Shown: piece after piece, positions 1 to 9,825 of the stretch
Layout of the letters: every line of letters begins with the position of its first letter
How positions within the stretch are numbered: the first letter of the stretch is position 1
Made by a program: the position numbers and the translations under genes
Assembly: GCA_963580285.1 (NCBI GenBank)
Contig: OY757013.1
Coordinates: 137,828,521 to 137,892,520, forward strand
Source: Lucinisca nassula
Taxonomy: Eukaryota; Mollusca; Bivalvia; Lucinida; Lucinidae
Direction: 5' to 3'
Length of the DNA: 64,000 bases
Notes under the pieces: generated by a model
Told to the model about the DNA's origin: nothing
The model's database searches: none
The model's input: the letters and a program-made list of their open reading frames with translations, nothing else

Positions 1-27
1 CGTAAAACTCAAACACTCACTCACTCT
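1..27 (+). repeat. SINE-A tail fragment at window edge
   Basis: The first bases read CGTAAAACTCAAACACTCAC, the same 3' tail seen at 63131-63158. The rest of the copy lies outside the window. Confidence 0.75.
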
Positions 28-154
28 GATCGTGGGCTTATTTTGTGTCAAAGCTTATACTTGTTATGGGCCGTTTTTTTCTTCTTGTGAAAGCTTATAC
101 TTGTCGCTGCAAATGTATTGTGAGTAATTAATGGCTGTACTCCCGTGTTAAACC

Positions 155-270
155 ATGTCATCTCAATGTCGGGTAAAAGTCCCACAAAATTGGAAGCAAA
201 GTCTCCAAAATGACCTTTAAAGTGTTGACGGGGACGTTAAACTTCAAATCAAAACAAACAAACAAAATCC
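155..270 (+). repeat. SINE-C, 5'-truncated
   Basis: Holds the last ~115 bp of SINE-C (GTCGGGTAAAAGTCCCACAA through GGGGACGTTAAACTTCAAAT and a CAAA-rich tail). The 5' half is missing. Confidence 0.85.
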
Positions 271-902
271 CTACGTCTACAAGTCTTAGCTTTTACAAAA
301 AGCTTCAGTCTACGCTTAGCACACATTAATTTGCATGTGTAGTCATAGGATTGGAAAGTCAAATGAAAATCTGTTCATATGTATGCTGTATTAGTGTGCC
401 AGTAAATATGGAAAGTTGTATAATAGCCAAAGATTCCAAAAAAATGACTCCAATGTTAGATATAAACAAAACTACCAATCTTTTACTATGACAACCGCTC
501 GTACTAAGGAAACCAAAAATCAGTAGATCAGATACATCTACCTTCTTTTATTGGTAACAAACAAAAAATATAGTAAACTTTAGCATGTGGGGTGGGGTCG
601 GCATAATGTGAACCCAGAAAACATGTTTGTTTTGTTAGCAAAGAGGAAGTGATAAACTTACGGAAGCGTTCCAGTCAATCTCGGTTTTGATCATTGTGAC
701 AAAAACACTGATAACCAGTCGATAGAATATAGCATTCAACCAGTCATGACCTTTTCTTGAATGCTTCAGGAGGAAAGAAAGTCTTAGGTAGTCTACCCCC
801 ACGGTTAGGTAGTCTGCAACTCAGGGTGTAGACAATAACACGAATGACGTGTTAACAGAAAATAACATTCAACTAGTCCGGAGCAAAAGTCATCATTAAG
901 AC
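271..902. other. no gene or element recognised
   Basis: AT-rich sequence with frequent stops on both strands. A CTTTTACAAAAAGCT stretch near 290 recurs near 15170, so part of it may be an older repeat. Confidence 0.4.
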
Positions 903-1190
903 AGTCCAATGCGCGTCTGACTGATGATCAGGAGTACGCGGGGTCGATTCCTGCCGGGGTCGGAAACATTCTTTCGTGGATATTGATCATGAAATCTTTT
1001 CTACGGTCATTCTCTCCCTTCCGCTGATTCAAGAAGGGCAGTTGGTAGTTTCTGGCGAAAGAATGTGCACTGTACTGGTTAACCGCTTACGTATAAGCCT
1101 ATCCAGGAAAAGTGTGGATAGGTACATTGACCGGCTCAAAAACGACCTAAAATAATGTTGACTGGGCCGTTAAACTCCATTACAAACAAA
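903..1190 (+). repeat. SINE-D, near full length, tRNA-like head
   Basis: The head (about 905-960) carries a pol III B-box-like GGGTCGATTCC. The body runs to a tail of GACTGGGCCGTTAAACTCCA and CAAA repeats. Body fragments recur at 30800-30935 and on the minus strand around 50130 and 50450-50530, which supports an interspersed family. Confidence 0.7.
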
Positions 1191-1261
1191 TAATGTCTAC
1201 GCCCGTAAACGTAGACAATAACAGGGACTTACGATGTCGTTTGTTACATGTAACGGGTCGT

Positions 1262-1500
1262 AACATATCATATTAACAAGTCCGTGTAAAGAACATCCTC
1301 AAAAAATCCCACTTTACATGCAGACAACTGGAGTTTACAGAGCATATTTCTGCTCAAAGACATAGGTTGTGGGTACTCGTTAAAACCACCTCAATGTGGC
1401 GGTTCTAACGAGCATCTACAACCTATGTTTGGAGTATGAGACAAAATATATCACAAATTTGCATTCTAAAAGTAGCCATTTTGGAGACATGAAAGAATGC
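1262..1500 (+). repeat. HP-A hairpin MITE, diverged
   Basis: Contains ACATAGGTTGTGGGTACTCG, a palindromic centre (AAAACCACCTCAATGTGGCGG) and the HP-A right half ending in GACATGAAAGAATGCA. The left end resembles ATTAACAAGTCCGTGT; the right terminus is eroded. Confidence 0.75.
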
Positions 1501-1715
1501 ATTATATATTATTGCTAATATCATACTTGTACCACTATACATGCCGTTTTGTACTCACTAACGAGCTCGTTTAGTTAACAAGGATTTGAACAACTCGATA
1601 CTGCAAGCAAAGCAAGATGGATATTTGATGGTAGCTTAAGCATAAGTTTCCTTATTTTTATACCCCCGTTTTGAAAAAAAAACGAACGTGTTATGACATG
1701 GCGCTGTCCGTCCGT

Positions 1716-1995
1716 TCGTCCGTCCGTGAAAATTCTTGTTTGCGCCATATCTCAGTAACCGTCAGGGATATCTTCATGCAACTTTATAGGAATATATATT
1801 AGATCAAGATGACGTGTAGCGCACATGAATGATTGCCCCTTCCCCCATCCCCACCCCACTTTCTTAGTTTACAAATTATGCGCCTTTGATTAATGTTAGC
1901 AAGAAATTCTTGTACGCGCCATAAGTCAGTAACCGTTAGGGATATCTTCATGCAACTTTACAGGAATATATATTAGGTCCAGACGACGCGTCGCG
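1716..1995 (+). repeat. two-unit tandem repeat, period ~180 bp
   Basis: Two diverged copies of a unit containing CAGTAACCGTCAGGGATATC and CTTCATGCAACTTTA, starting near 1728 and 1908, preceded by a short CCGT-type run at 1709-1727. Similar in style to the arrays at 4.7 and 33.6 kb. Confidence 0.75.
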
Positions 1996-2027
1996 CACAT
2001 GCTTGATTGTTCCCCTAATTATGAAGT

Positions 2028-2166
2028 AGTTCTAACGAGCACACACACCCACAACCTATGTTTTGAGTATAAATAAGAAATCTATCACAAATTTTCATCA
2101 GAAAATCAACCGTTTCAGTGATCTGAAAGAATGCACAAGGATGCAAGGGTGTGTTACCGTAATGGG
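2028..2166 (+). repeat. HP-A right half
   Basis: Begins inside the hairpin core (GTTCTAACGAGCAC) and runs to the HP-A terminus GTGTGTTACCGTAATG. The left half is absent. Confidence 0.75.
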
Positions 2167-2190
2167 TACCGGGCGTTTCTATGTCAAATA

Positions 2191-2537
2191 CAGTCGAACT
2201 TCGATGGCTGAAACACCGATGGCTCGTTTACCATGGCTGAGTCGAACACGTTTTTGAGTCCCTAGGGAATTCCTCTGCATAAGAAAAGTGTGGGATAATT
2301 AAGGAGATTTTCTACTTTTATCTTGCAAATGTGTGATGTGTGTACTCATTAGAATCGCCTCACTGAGGCGATTCTAATGAGTACGCACAGCATACATTTA
2401 TGGTACAGAACACCGAAAAGAAGTCCCAAAATACCCCCGTTATGTTTTCTGGAAGTATGCAACAGCGGCTCGAACTACCGCTGTCTCGAACAAATTTCCA
2501 TAGTCTCAAAGGGGTTCGAGCCATCGAAGTATGACTG
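2191..2537. mobile_element. TG-1, pogo/Tigger-like MITE (347 bp)
   Basis: The ends are inverted (CAGTCGAACTTCGATGGCT at 2191; the mirror image ends at 2537) and are flanked by TA at 2189-2190 and 2538-2539. TA duplication and CAGTCGAAC-type ends are features of pogo/Tigger elements. The centre (about 2342-2390) is a palindrome, GTACTCATTAGAATCGCCTC, closely related to the HP core although the termini differ. No transposase is encoded. Confidence 0.75.
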
Positions 2538-2592
2538 TATATGTGAAACACTACATGACTCTACAGATGACATCATGAAAACACGTTTGTGT

Positions 2593-2628
2593 TGACGGGG
2601 ACGTTAAACCTCAAATCAAACAAAACAA
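2593..2628 (+). repeat. SINE-C tail fragment
   Basis: GACGGGGACGTTAAACCTCA followed by a CAAA-rich run, joined directly to HP-B. Confidence 0.7.
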
Positions 2629-2629
2629 A

Positions 2630-2859
2630 CACGAAAACACGCCTATAATATTTGACCCCCTTATTGGAGTTGACACGGGTATACATTATTTTTCTTATTT
2701 CTGTTCAAAAACATAGATAGTTGTACTGACAATCTATGATGTTTTGTGCAGAATATACGAATTATCAAAATTTTTATCTGAAAATTTTCTTTCTTTTTTT
2801 TTTTTTTTTTTTTTTGGTGGTAAAATTTTTCATTATATTTGAATAGGCGTGTTTTCATG
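2630..2859. mobile_element. HP-B hairpin MITE
   Basis: Termini are ACGAAAACACGCCTATA and TATTTGAATAGGCGTGTTTT followed by CATG. The centre is eroded, and a run of about 22 T occupies 2794-2815. Confidence 0.75.
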
Positions 2860-2974
2860 TTGAAATGTTTGTCATTTGCCTTATTTCTACTCCAAACCTG
2901 ATGAATAGGGAGTGCGTGTAAAACTAGGGTAACACACGCATGTGACAGAGTGCATTCTTTCTAGTCCCCTTTGT

Positions 2975-3190
2975 TTCGGTTATACGGCCCTTTCAAGATT
3001 ATTTCACTTATTTCGAGTCCATCATTAATCAGATGCGGGCGAAAACCAGAATACCCAGAGAAAAACTACCTGATCTTTCACAACTGGGCGTCTCACATGT
3101 AACCCGAGCGGGACTCGAACAATAGCACTGAGAGGCCTAATGATTATGCTAATGATTAAGAAAATTTGGCTTCCAGCATGTGGACCCATT
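2975..3190 (-). repeat. SINE-B, minus strand, diverged
   Basis: Read on the minus strand it runs from an eroded tRNA-like head to the tail. The plus strand shows ACGGCCCTTTCAAGATTATT, GGCGAAAACCAGAATACCC and ACTCGAAC (B box). The outer head is damaged. Confidence 0.75.
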
Positions 3191-3200
3191 TGCATATATA

Positions 3201-4127
3201 CTTAGTCAAAAAAGTAACTATACCAACTTCCGGATGAAACACACTAAATATCTGGCAGCTATTGAGCTAAATTTGGCTGTAGACATGTAAATCGAACGTT
3301 TAGCTACAGTATGCCCAAACTTGCATTTGCTCATACCTTTCTGCTCCAGAGTTGTCTTGCAATATGTGTCTAGAAAGATTTTGGTAGAAAATGGACATTG
3401 CGCATGCGCAGAAATCTCTTTTTTTCTACGATGGAAGAAAATGTCGTCTACACATCGGATAATACCTTACTTTTGCATTATCTCATGATCTCGCATTATA
3501 AGCGAGGTTTTAATTTGTGAAATTCTCAAATTATCTCCCTTGCAATTAAAAGTATAGCAATTTTCGAACTGTTGTAATTTTTATTCCCGTCGATCAATTT
3601 TTGCCATTTTTCAAACAAACGCTTTGTTTCCACTATTGCTGTTCATCATAATGGTAAAAAATACAGAAAAATCATGTAGCATGTAGCACTAGACGTTGCG
3701 ATTTTCTATGGAGTTCCCATTGAAAGCAGCATTTGCACTCAACTTCTAAGAAATGGAGGTCAATATGTGATAGCCGGTTTCTCGTAGCTGATGCAACTAA
3801 AGTTCCAAATCTGTTGTGAATAGACGCAAATGGTATCTAATGAAATGTAACTTGTATGAAATTTTTAGAAATGTAGGGTACAGGGAAATTTTGTGATGTT
3901 AAATCATAGCAGGTTTTAATGATTTTCTCTGTGAAAATGACACAGTGACCCCTTGGGTGTTTAAAGCAATAGGCTACTGTGATGTGTTTACGAAAACAAA
4001 AACGAATGGGGCTTTTACACGGAAAAATGCGTCTTCTTACCAAAACATAACAAACTTCATGTAGTTTTTTTCTGTAGTAGCTATAGTAAAAGAAGCAATT
4101 TTACGTATAGGAACTTTTTTGACTGAG
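3201..4127. mobile_element. TC-1, Tc1/mariner-like non-autonomous element (927 bp)
   Basis: Imperfect terminal inverted repeats of ~24 bp (CTTAGTCAAAAAAGTAACTA at the left; mirrored CTCAGTCAAAAAAGTTCCTA at the right) are flanked by TA at 3199-3200 and 4128-4129. The interior has no transposase motif that I can see; a 68-codon minus-strand frame at 3837-4043 shows no DDE features. Length suggests an internally deleted or unrelated cargo element. Confidence 0.7.
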
Positions 4128-4140
4128 TATATATATTTTT

Positions 4141-4242
4141 TTATTCTTATTTCTCCTCCTGCAAACGTAGATTGTGAGTGATCGTTAGGACGACCACACT
4201 GAGGAGTTCGAACTAGTGCCCACAGTCTGCATGTATGTCTTG
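4141..4242. repeat. degenerate HP-type hairpin fragment
   Basis: TTCTTATTTCTCC, GTAGATTGTGAGTGATCGTT and GTGCCCACAGTCTGCATG match the HP stem with many substitutions. Confidence 0.5.
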
Positions 4243-4297
4243 GAACAGGCTAAAGCAAACATTGTGTACTCTTGTAAACTCTAATTTTCCCCTATTC

Positions 4298-4431
4298 ATA
4301 CGAAAGAGAACCCTAATCACAAGTTAGAGGCGATTTTCAGAACGATTACAGGTGCGTGTAATGAACATTACACGCACCTGTAATCGTTCTAAAAATCGCC
4401 TCTAACTTGTGATTAGGTTTCTCTTTCGTAT
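4298..4431. repeat. long near-perfect hairpin, 66-nt arms, 2-nt loop
   Basis: Arms 4298-4363 and 4366-4431 are reverse complements apart from about three positions, around the loop AA. The arms start ATACGAAAGAGAACC and meet at GTGCGTGTAATG. No similar sequence was seen elsewhere in the window. Confidence 0.9.
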
Positions 4432-4554
4432 GACAGATCCAAATGCATCAAAGCTGTAAGGTTTCATTCCAGTCTGAATGATTTGGTGTCAATAAACCCG
4501 TATATGTAGGACATAGATAGCCCTTGGAATCTCACCATCCAAGAAAGGAAACTT

Positions 4555-4622
4555 AACCCCTTTTGTGCCAGAAACCCCTAAGCGTGTAATTGGGAAACAG
4601 TGCAGGCCCAGATCAGACTCCA
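4555..4622 (+). repeat. PB-2 left-end fragment
   Basis: TTAACCCCTTTTGTGCCAGA followed by AAACAGTGCAGGCCCAGATC, the PB-2 terminus and the left arm of its internal stem. The right half is missing. Confidence 0.65.
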
Positions 4623-4669
4623 CAGAATGTAACTATGAAAAATAAGCCAACCTCAACAGTTTTCAAACC

Positions 4670-5500
4670 CCACTTATTTACTTGCACTTAAGTTTCAAGA
4701 AGATCGGATAAAAACTGAAGTGGCTATTGTGGTGGCAAGTTCAAAAATAGGCATTTTCCGCAATCAAAGGGCAGTAGCTATATGATAAATAGACCGAGTT
4801 AAGCTGTTTTCGAATTCACCAGAGCTTTTTCCCTGACATACTTATTTGTTAGTTTCAAGAAGATCCAATAATACTGTCAAGGTAAAAAAGGCATTTTCTG
4901 CAATCAAAGGGACGTAACTCTATGATAAATAGGCCGACCTCACCAGTTTCCGAACTCGTCCGAGCTTTTATCCCTGACTTATTTGCATGTAAGCTTCAAG
5001 AAGATCCGACAAAAACTGAAGGGGCTAAAATAAGGTCAAAAATAGGCATTTTCTGCAATTAAAGGGGACGTAACTCTATGATAAATAAGCCGACCTCACC
5101 AGTCTTCGAACTCGTCCGAGTTTTTATCTCAAACTTACTTGTATGTAAGTCTCAAACTTACTTGTATGTAAGTTTCAAAACTGAATGGTCTACAGTGATG
5201 ACAATGTCAAAAATAAGCATTTACAGCAAAGTAGGGGACATTACTCCATGAATAGTCGAGCGTTATCGAATAGTCGAACCCAGACTTACTTATATGTAAG
5301 TTTCAGGAAGATTCTATCAAAACTGAAGGTGCTATGTGATGACAAGGCCAGAAATAGGCATTTTCTGCAATCAAGGGGGTGTAACTCTATGATTAATGAG
5401 CCGCTTTGGCAGGTTTCGAACTCATCTGAGTTTTTATCCTCAGCCACCTTACTTATAAGTTTCAGAAAGATCCGATCAAAACTGAAGGCGCTACGGTGAT
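4670..5500 (+). repeat. tandem array, six diverged units of ~130-180 bp
   Basis: AGTTTCAAGAAGATC-type motifs start near 4691, 4851, 4992, 5171, 5299 and 5458. Each unit also carries AAAAATAGGCATTTTC and GGGACGTAACTCTATGATAA. Open frames within it are by-products of periodicity. Confidence 0.85.
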
Positions 5501-5850
5501 GACAAGCATTTTCCCATTGTAAGTCTATGGGATATTGTGGTTGCCATAAAAACCAAAGTTTTCATACATTTTCGTGTTGACTGGGCCGTTAAACTGCAAT
5601 ACAAACAAACAAACAAATCGATAAAAAGGATATGTCATCAATACCCCACCAGAGAGACTTGATTGAGATCAGCATGCAGGTTGCATAGATATAAGTGGAC
5701 AAATGTGTGGACGGAGGGACGCACGGACGACAGACGGACGACCCATTCGGCACTGGCGAGCTAACATGTACATCATCGTAAACCCCTGAGCTGTAAATTT
5801 ACAGGGATTTTCATTGCACTTGTCAACGTGAACACCGCTGCAAACCTCTT
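5500..5850. other. SINE-D tail and unassigned sequence
   Basis: GTTGACTGGGCCGTTAAACT with CAAA repeats (5575-5615) is a SINE-D tail. A GGACG-rich run lies at 5708-5745. The remainder is unassigned. Confidence 0.5.
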
Positions 5851-6062
5851 TTTACAGAGGAAACTGGGGTTTATACTGGGTCATGCATTATTCTTATTGC
5901 TGCTCCAAAATATGGACTGTTGGTACTCGTTAGAGCCGCCTCATTAGGCGGTTCCAACGAACATCCACAATCCATGTTCGGACCTAAAATAAGAAATATA
6001 TAACATATTTTCATCGGGAAAAATATCAGTTTTGGAAATTCGAAACAAATGCACACTGTCAT
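5850..6062 (+). repeat. HP-A hairpin MITE, left end lost
   Basis: AAACTGGGGTTTATACTGGG, GGTACTCGTTAGAGCCGCC and its mirror image, then the HP-A right half to ATGCACACTGTCA. Confidence 0.8.
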
Positions 6063-6317
6063 GCCATGGCCATCTTAATGAATTGGAGAATTGTTTATAA
6101 CGAAGAGAAAATAATATTTTTCATGGCTCTTAAGAAGAATAGGAACACCTTGCAGATTTTCCCCCATTTTTTCAAAGGGAGACGACTTTCAGGTCTTCCT
6201 GCTCACTTTTCTATAAGTCCTGTTCCACCGAAAAAGGGGTCTACTCTTAAAGGAAAGCATTTGTTCCTCAGGAGCGCTCAGACCAGCCTGCGTATTCGCT
6301 GATTTTTTATTGATTGA

Positions 6318-6598
6318 TTTGATGTTTAACGTCTCCGTCAACACTATATAGGTCATTTTGGAGACGTTGCTTCCAATTTTGTGGGACTTTTACCCGACAT
6401 CGTGATGAAATGACACCTAGAGCCCTGTCGCCGAATGAAACCAATAGGGTTTATAAGTATGGTCGACCGACTCGCGCCGCTTTCCCTGGACGGGCTTAGA
6501 TCCTCTAAGTGGGTAACCGGTACTCGTGTGCGGTCGGATTCAGCTCTGTCTGGAAGCATCGTGCAGCCCATTTATTTCTTCAAGCCCTGATGGGTGGG
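6318..6598 (-). mobile_element. SINE-C, full length, minus strand
   Basis: Runs on the minus strand from the GC-rich start near 6598 to the tail near 6318. Flanking direct repeats GCGTATTCGCTGA occur at about 6291-6303 and 6604-6616. Shares diagnostic changes (GGTTACCCACT, AAACATCAAATCAA) with the copy at 9826-10118. Confidence 0.9.
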
Positions 6599-6645
6599 AC
6601 CGTCGCGTATTCGCTGAGGCGACTCTAATGAGTACACACAAAATA

Positions 6646-7761
6646 CGGGGGTAGGCTGAAAAGTTCTGAGCCTGACCAAGATCCAATGGTTTGTCCATGC
6701 TGAAAGCGCCTTATATTTTTCCACATAGTCTCCCTTCCTGTCCACACACTTCGTCCAGTGATGCTGGAGTCCTTGGATCCCAGTGGTATGGAAGGTCTCA
6801 TCTTGGTCCTGAAAAATTCCTCCACAGCAGCTATCACCTCCTCGTCTGACCAATAATGCTGCCCAGTCAAGTGCTTTTTCATGTTTGGAAACAGGAAATA
6901 AACTGATGAAGCTAGATCAGGTGAATACGGAGGGTGATCGACAAGTGTGAAGCCACAGTCATGCACAGCAGCCATTGCGGCAACCGATTTATGAGCAGGC
7001 GCATTGTCCTGATGGAACAAGACCCCTTTTGTCAATTTTCCGGGTCGTTTAGCCTTAATTGCTTTTTGCAATTGTTTTAGCAGATCTGCATAATAGTCCC
7101 CATTAATTGTTCTGCCCTTTTGAAGGTAATCTATGAATATAATACCATTGGCATCCCAGAACACTGATGCCATCACCTTCCCTGCAGAGGAGACGACCTT
7201 TGCCTTCTTTGGAGGGGGTGAGCCAGGGTGCTTCCATTGCATGGATTGTCTTTTGGTCTCTGTTTCAAAGTGATGAACCCAACAGTCATCCTGAGTGACA
7301 AAACGGTCAAGAAAACCATCTTGGTCTGCTTCAAAAATAGCCAAGTTGGCTTATGACAGGTTCAGTCTGGTCAACTTTTGGTCAGGCGTCAAAAGCCGTG
7401 GCACCCATCTGGCGAAAACCTTCGACATTCCTAATTCACTGTGTAGAATGTTCTCTACTCGTTCACGGGAGATGCCAACAGTGTTAGCAAACTCATTCAC
7501 AGTTAAACGCCTGTCATCCATCACGGCCCTGTGCACTTGGCTGATGGTTTCCTCAGTTGTTGCCGTTGTGGGTCTTCCACAACGGTCATCATCTTCAAGG
7601 CTGTCCTTGCCCATCTTAAAATTTGCTGCCCACCTTTTCACGGTTGCATACGAAGGAGCATCATCCCCTAATGTAGCAACCATATCGGCATGAATGTCCT
7701 TAGGAGCTAATCCCTTTTTATGGAGGTACTTAATGACACCACGATGCCAGATTTTGTCCAT
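6646..7761 (-). pseudogene. mariner transposase pseudogene (D,D34D type)
   Basis: Cut-and-paste transposase that would bind the element's own ends and act in the nucleus. From ATG at 7761: helix-turn-helix region (PSYATVKRWAANFKMGKDSL), GRP linker, WVPRLLT (family WVPHEL), then VTQDDCWVHH (first Asp), LFHQDNAPAH (second Asp) and YSPDLASSVYFLFP. Three lesions: an in-frame TAA at 7353-7351 where a CAA Gln codon is expected; Val (codon 6903-6901) in place of the third catalytic Asp, 34 residues after the second; and a one-base loss in the A run at 6812-6816, after which DQDETFHTTGIQ continues in another frame. Neither half could be catalytic. Confidence 0.95.
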
Positions 7762-7941
7762 TTTCTCAAAAACGTGCTAGTATCAATTTTCAAAGTCTAG
7801 AATTTCTACGTTATTGCAGGTAAACTTGAACTCATTTGAGTCAAATCAAGTAATAAAGGTTTGGATTTAATGAATACAAAATTTCATGGCTGTTCGATGC
7901 CTGCTTCTTGGTCAGACTCAGAACTTTTCAGCCTACCCTCG
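6646..7941 (-). mobile_element. mariner DNA transposon, 1296 bp, inactivated
   Basis: Terminal inverted repeats of ~33 bp start CGGGGGTAGGCTGAAAAGTT at 6646, with the mirror copy ending at 7941. The target duplication is TA (6644-6645 and 7942-7943). The homologous arm near 9775 reads ACATACTTAG without the element, so the insertion junctions are documented in the window. Length is typical for mariner. Confidence 0.97.
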
Positions 7942-8104
7942 TACTTAGATCAGAATGATATCGCTACAAATTATTTATCCCATGATCCGAAGTTCAGTTG
8001 CTCAAACGATCCCTAATTCGTACATGAAGTTCGACTGTATACCAGTACCATGCAGGAAATGCTACATTTCGGACCCATTCATACTGGAGAGAATCCTTAC
8101 AATT

Positions 8105-8276
8105 TTGTGCGTGCGAGCGTGCGTGTGTTAGAGAGAGAATTTTATGCCCGCCAACATCTGAGGTCATATGGAAATAAGACCTGGGTGAAAGTCTGTATAG
8201 AAGCCCGGAATCGAGCTCACGACACCTGGTTTATTAGACGAATAGCTTAGCCACTACATCACGGAGGCTTCTCGGG
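8105..8276 (-). repeat. SINE-A, minus strand (left duplication arm)
   Basis: The minus strand reads AAGCCTCCGTGATGTAGTGG (A box), GAGCTCGATTCC (B box), GACTTTCACCCAGGTC and an ACGCACGCTCGCACGCAC end. Counterpart of 9446-9605. Confidence 0.85.
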
Positions 8277-8800
8277 GGCAAATTCTTTCCTTTAAGAGTT
8301 GACCCCTATTGACATGGGAGACGAAAATATTTTTACAGGAGTTACCTTCCCTGAAGGTGTTCCCGTTCCCCATAAGTGGCATTTTTCTAATGTAATTTTA
8401 TCACCTTGTTTTCTTATTTATGTTACAAAACAAAGATTTGGAGTGCTTGTTAGAACCGTTTCATTGTGGGAGTGGGGTTCTAATGAGTACAACAACCTAT
8501 ATTTATATGTATACTCAGACTGATATTGCCAAATGCCAGATTACTTTATAAATAGCCTCATTGAGGCAAAATATTAACAAATTGATTATGCAGTAAAACT
8601 TTTATACGGCTTGGAATATTTTGATAAATTTTGGCATGCAGATAGATACCAATGAGAGTGTCTAATTCCTATTGTATTTTTGTAAATAGCCTCGCTGAGG
8701 CAAAACTTTCCTCTGTAAATTGTGTTTTATCCGTGTGGAAAGTTCAGGATTGTAATCGATCTATTTGTGAGAGAAGAAACAAAGCAAGCAAAACCAGAAG

Positions 8801-9081
8801 CATCACGTGAACAAGCCCATGAAATGAAGACCCCACTAAACCCCACTTCATGTTGAGAAAACTGGGGTTTATGGGGGTATACATTATTTTTCTTATTTCT
8901 GCTCCAAGACATAGGTTGTTGGTACTCGTTAGAACCGCCTCAACGAGGTGGTTCTAAGAAACACCTACAACCTATGTTTTTGAGCATTTATAAGAAAAAT
9001 ATCATGGATTTTCATCAGAAAAGCAGCCATTTCTGAGATGTGAAAAAATACACTCTGTCACACGGGTGAATTATCGCAATG
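8801..9081 (+). mobile_element. HP-A hairpin MITE, near full length
   Basis: Starts CATCACGTGAACAAGCCC and ends CACACGGGTGAATTATCGCA/ATG, imperfect terminal inverted repeats of about 22 bp. The centre is a long stem: TTTCTTATTTCTGCTCC, ACATAGGTTG, GGTACTCGTTAGAACCGCC, then the mirror image. Contains the ACCCCACTT/AACTGGGGTTTA inner stem. No coding potential. Confidence 0.9.
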
Positions 9082-9124
9082 AAATTTAAAGTTAGTGACT
9101 CTTACTCAGTAGATGTCTCATGGT

Positions 9125-9275
9125 GTGGATCGAGCCACGCTCGAGCCACATGTGAGACGGCAAGTTCTGTAACAAAAGGCCGTGTGGTTTTCTCTGGGTA
9201 CAATAGTTTTCACCCACCTCTGATTAACGATCGGCTCGAAATAAGTGTAATAATCAGAAGGCCGTAAAACCAAAA
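9125..9275 (+). repeat. SINE-B, head-truncated
   Basis: GAGCCACGCTCGAGCCACAT, TTTTCACCCACCTCTGATTA, ACGATCGGCTCGAAATAAG and the CCGTAAAACC tail. The A-box half is missing. Confidence 0.8.
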
Positions 9276-9283
9276 TGAAGCCT

Positions 9284-9430
9284 AGGAGTCCTCGCGGTGT
9301 AGTGGTTATGCTACTCGCCTCAGGGGTAGTGCATTCGATCCCGGGCTGCTCCAGACTTTCGGGTGAGTGTTTAAACCGAGGTCCCGTCTCCGTATGGCCA
9401 TAGCTGTTGGTGGGACGTAAAACAAAAAAC
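9284..9430 (+). repeat. SINE-A copy
   Basis: CGGTGTAGTGGTTATGCTAC (A box), CATTCGATCCCGGGC (B box), GACTTTCGGGTGAGTGTTTA, CCGTCTCCGTATGGCC and the GGGACGTAAAAC tail. Confidence 0.9.
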
Positions 9431-9445
9431 AACAAAACATACAAA

Positions 9446-9605
9446 AAGAAGCCTCCGTGGTGTAGTGGATTAGCTATTCGTCTAATAAACCAGGTGTCGT
9501 GAGTTCGATTCCGGGCTTCTACAGACTTTCGCCCAGGTCTTATTTCCATATGACCTCAGATGTTGGTGGGACATAAATTCTCTCTCTAACGCACGCTCGC
9601 ACACA
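9446..9605 (+). repeat. SINE-A copy (right duplication arm)
   Basis: AAGCCTCCGTGGTGTAGTGG, GAGTTCGATTCCGGGC, GACTTTCGCCCAGGTC, GGTGGGACATAAATTCTCTC. Lacks the 'gatgagtctttaaaccgagg' block of standard SINE-A, as does its partner at 8105-8276. Confidence 0.88.
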
Positions 9606-9825
9606 CAAAATTGTAAGGATTCTCTCCAGTATGAATGGACCCGCGAAATGTAGAATTTTCTGCATGGTACTTGTATACAGTCAAGCGAACTTCATGTACG
9701 AGCTATATAGGGATCGTTTGAGCAACTGAACTCCGTATCAGGGGATATAATGGGTAGGGATATTATTCTGATCTAAGTATGTTCTGTGAACTCATTAGAA
9801 TCGCCTCAGCGAATACGCGACGACC

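Larger units (their letters stand above)
6267..8276. repeat. left arm of inverted duplication (holds a mariner)
   Basis: In reverse complement this matches 9446-10151. Its order is SINE-C (6318-6598), a pogo-like MITE remnant split by mariner (6599-6645 and 7942-8040), and SINE-A (8105-8276). Both arms share the same SINE-C with the same TSD (GCGTATTCGCTGA on this strand), so that SINE was inserted before the duplication. Confidence 0.85.
8277..9445. other. spacer between inverted duplication arms
   Basis: Contains a degenerate HP fragment (about 8400-8522, GCTTGTTAGAACCGTTTC), two short GCCTCATTGAGGCAAAA-like motifs (about 8558-8572 and 8690-8705), HP-A 8801-9081, a SINE-B fragment and a SINE-A copy. 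No gene. Confidence 0.6.

Noticed and set aside
5871..6853. Short frames on both strands over SINE-C and HP-A
   Set aside because: Same peptides appear wherever the repeats occur; the 6572-6853 frame is meaningful only as the frameshifted mariner C-terminus.
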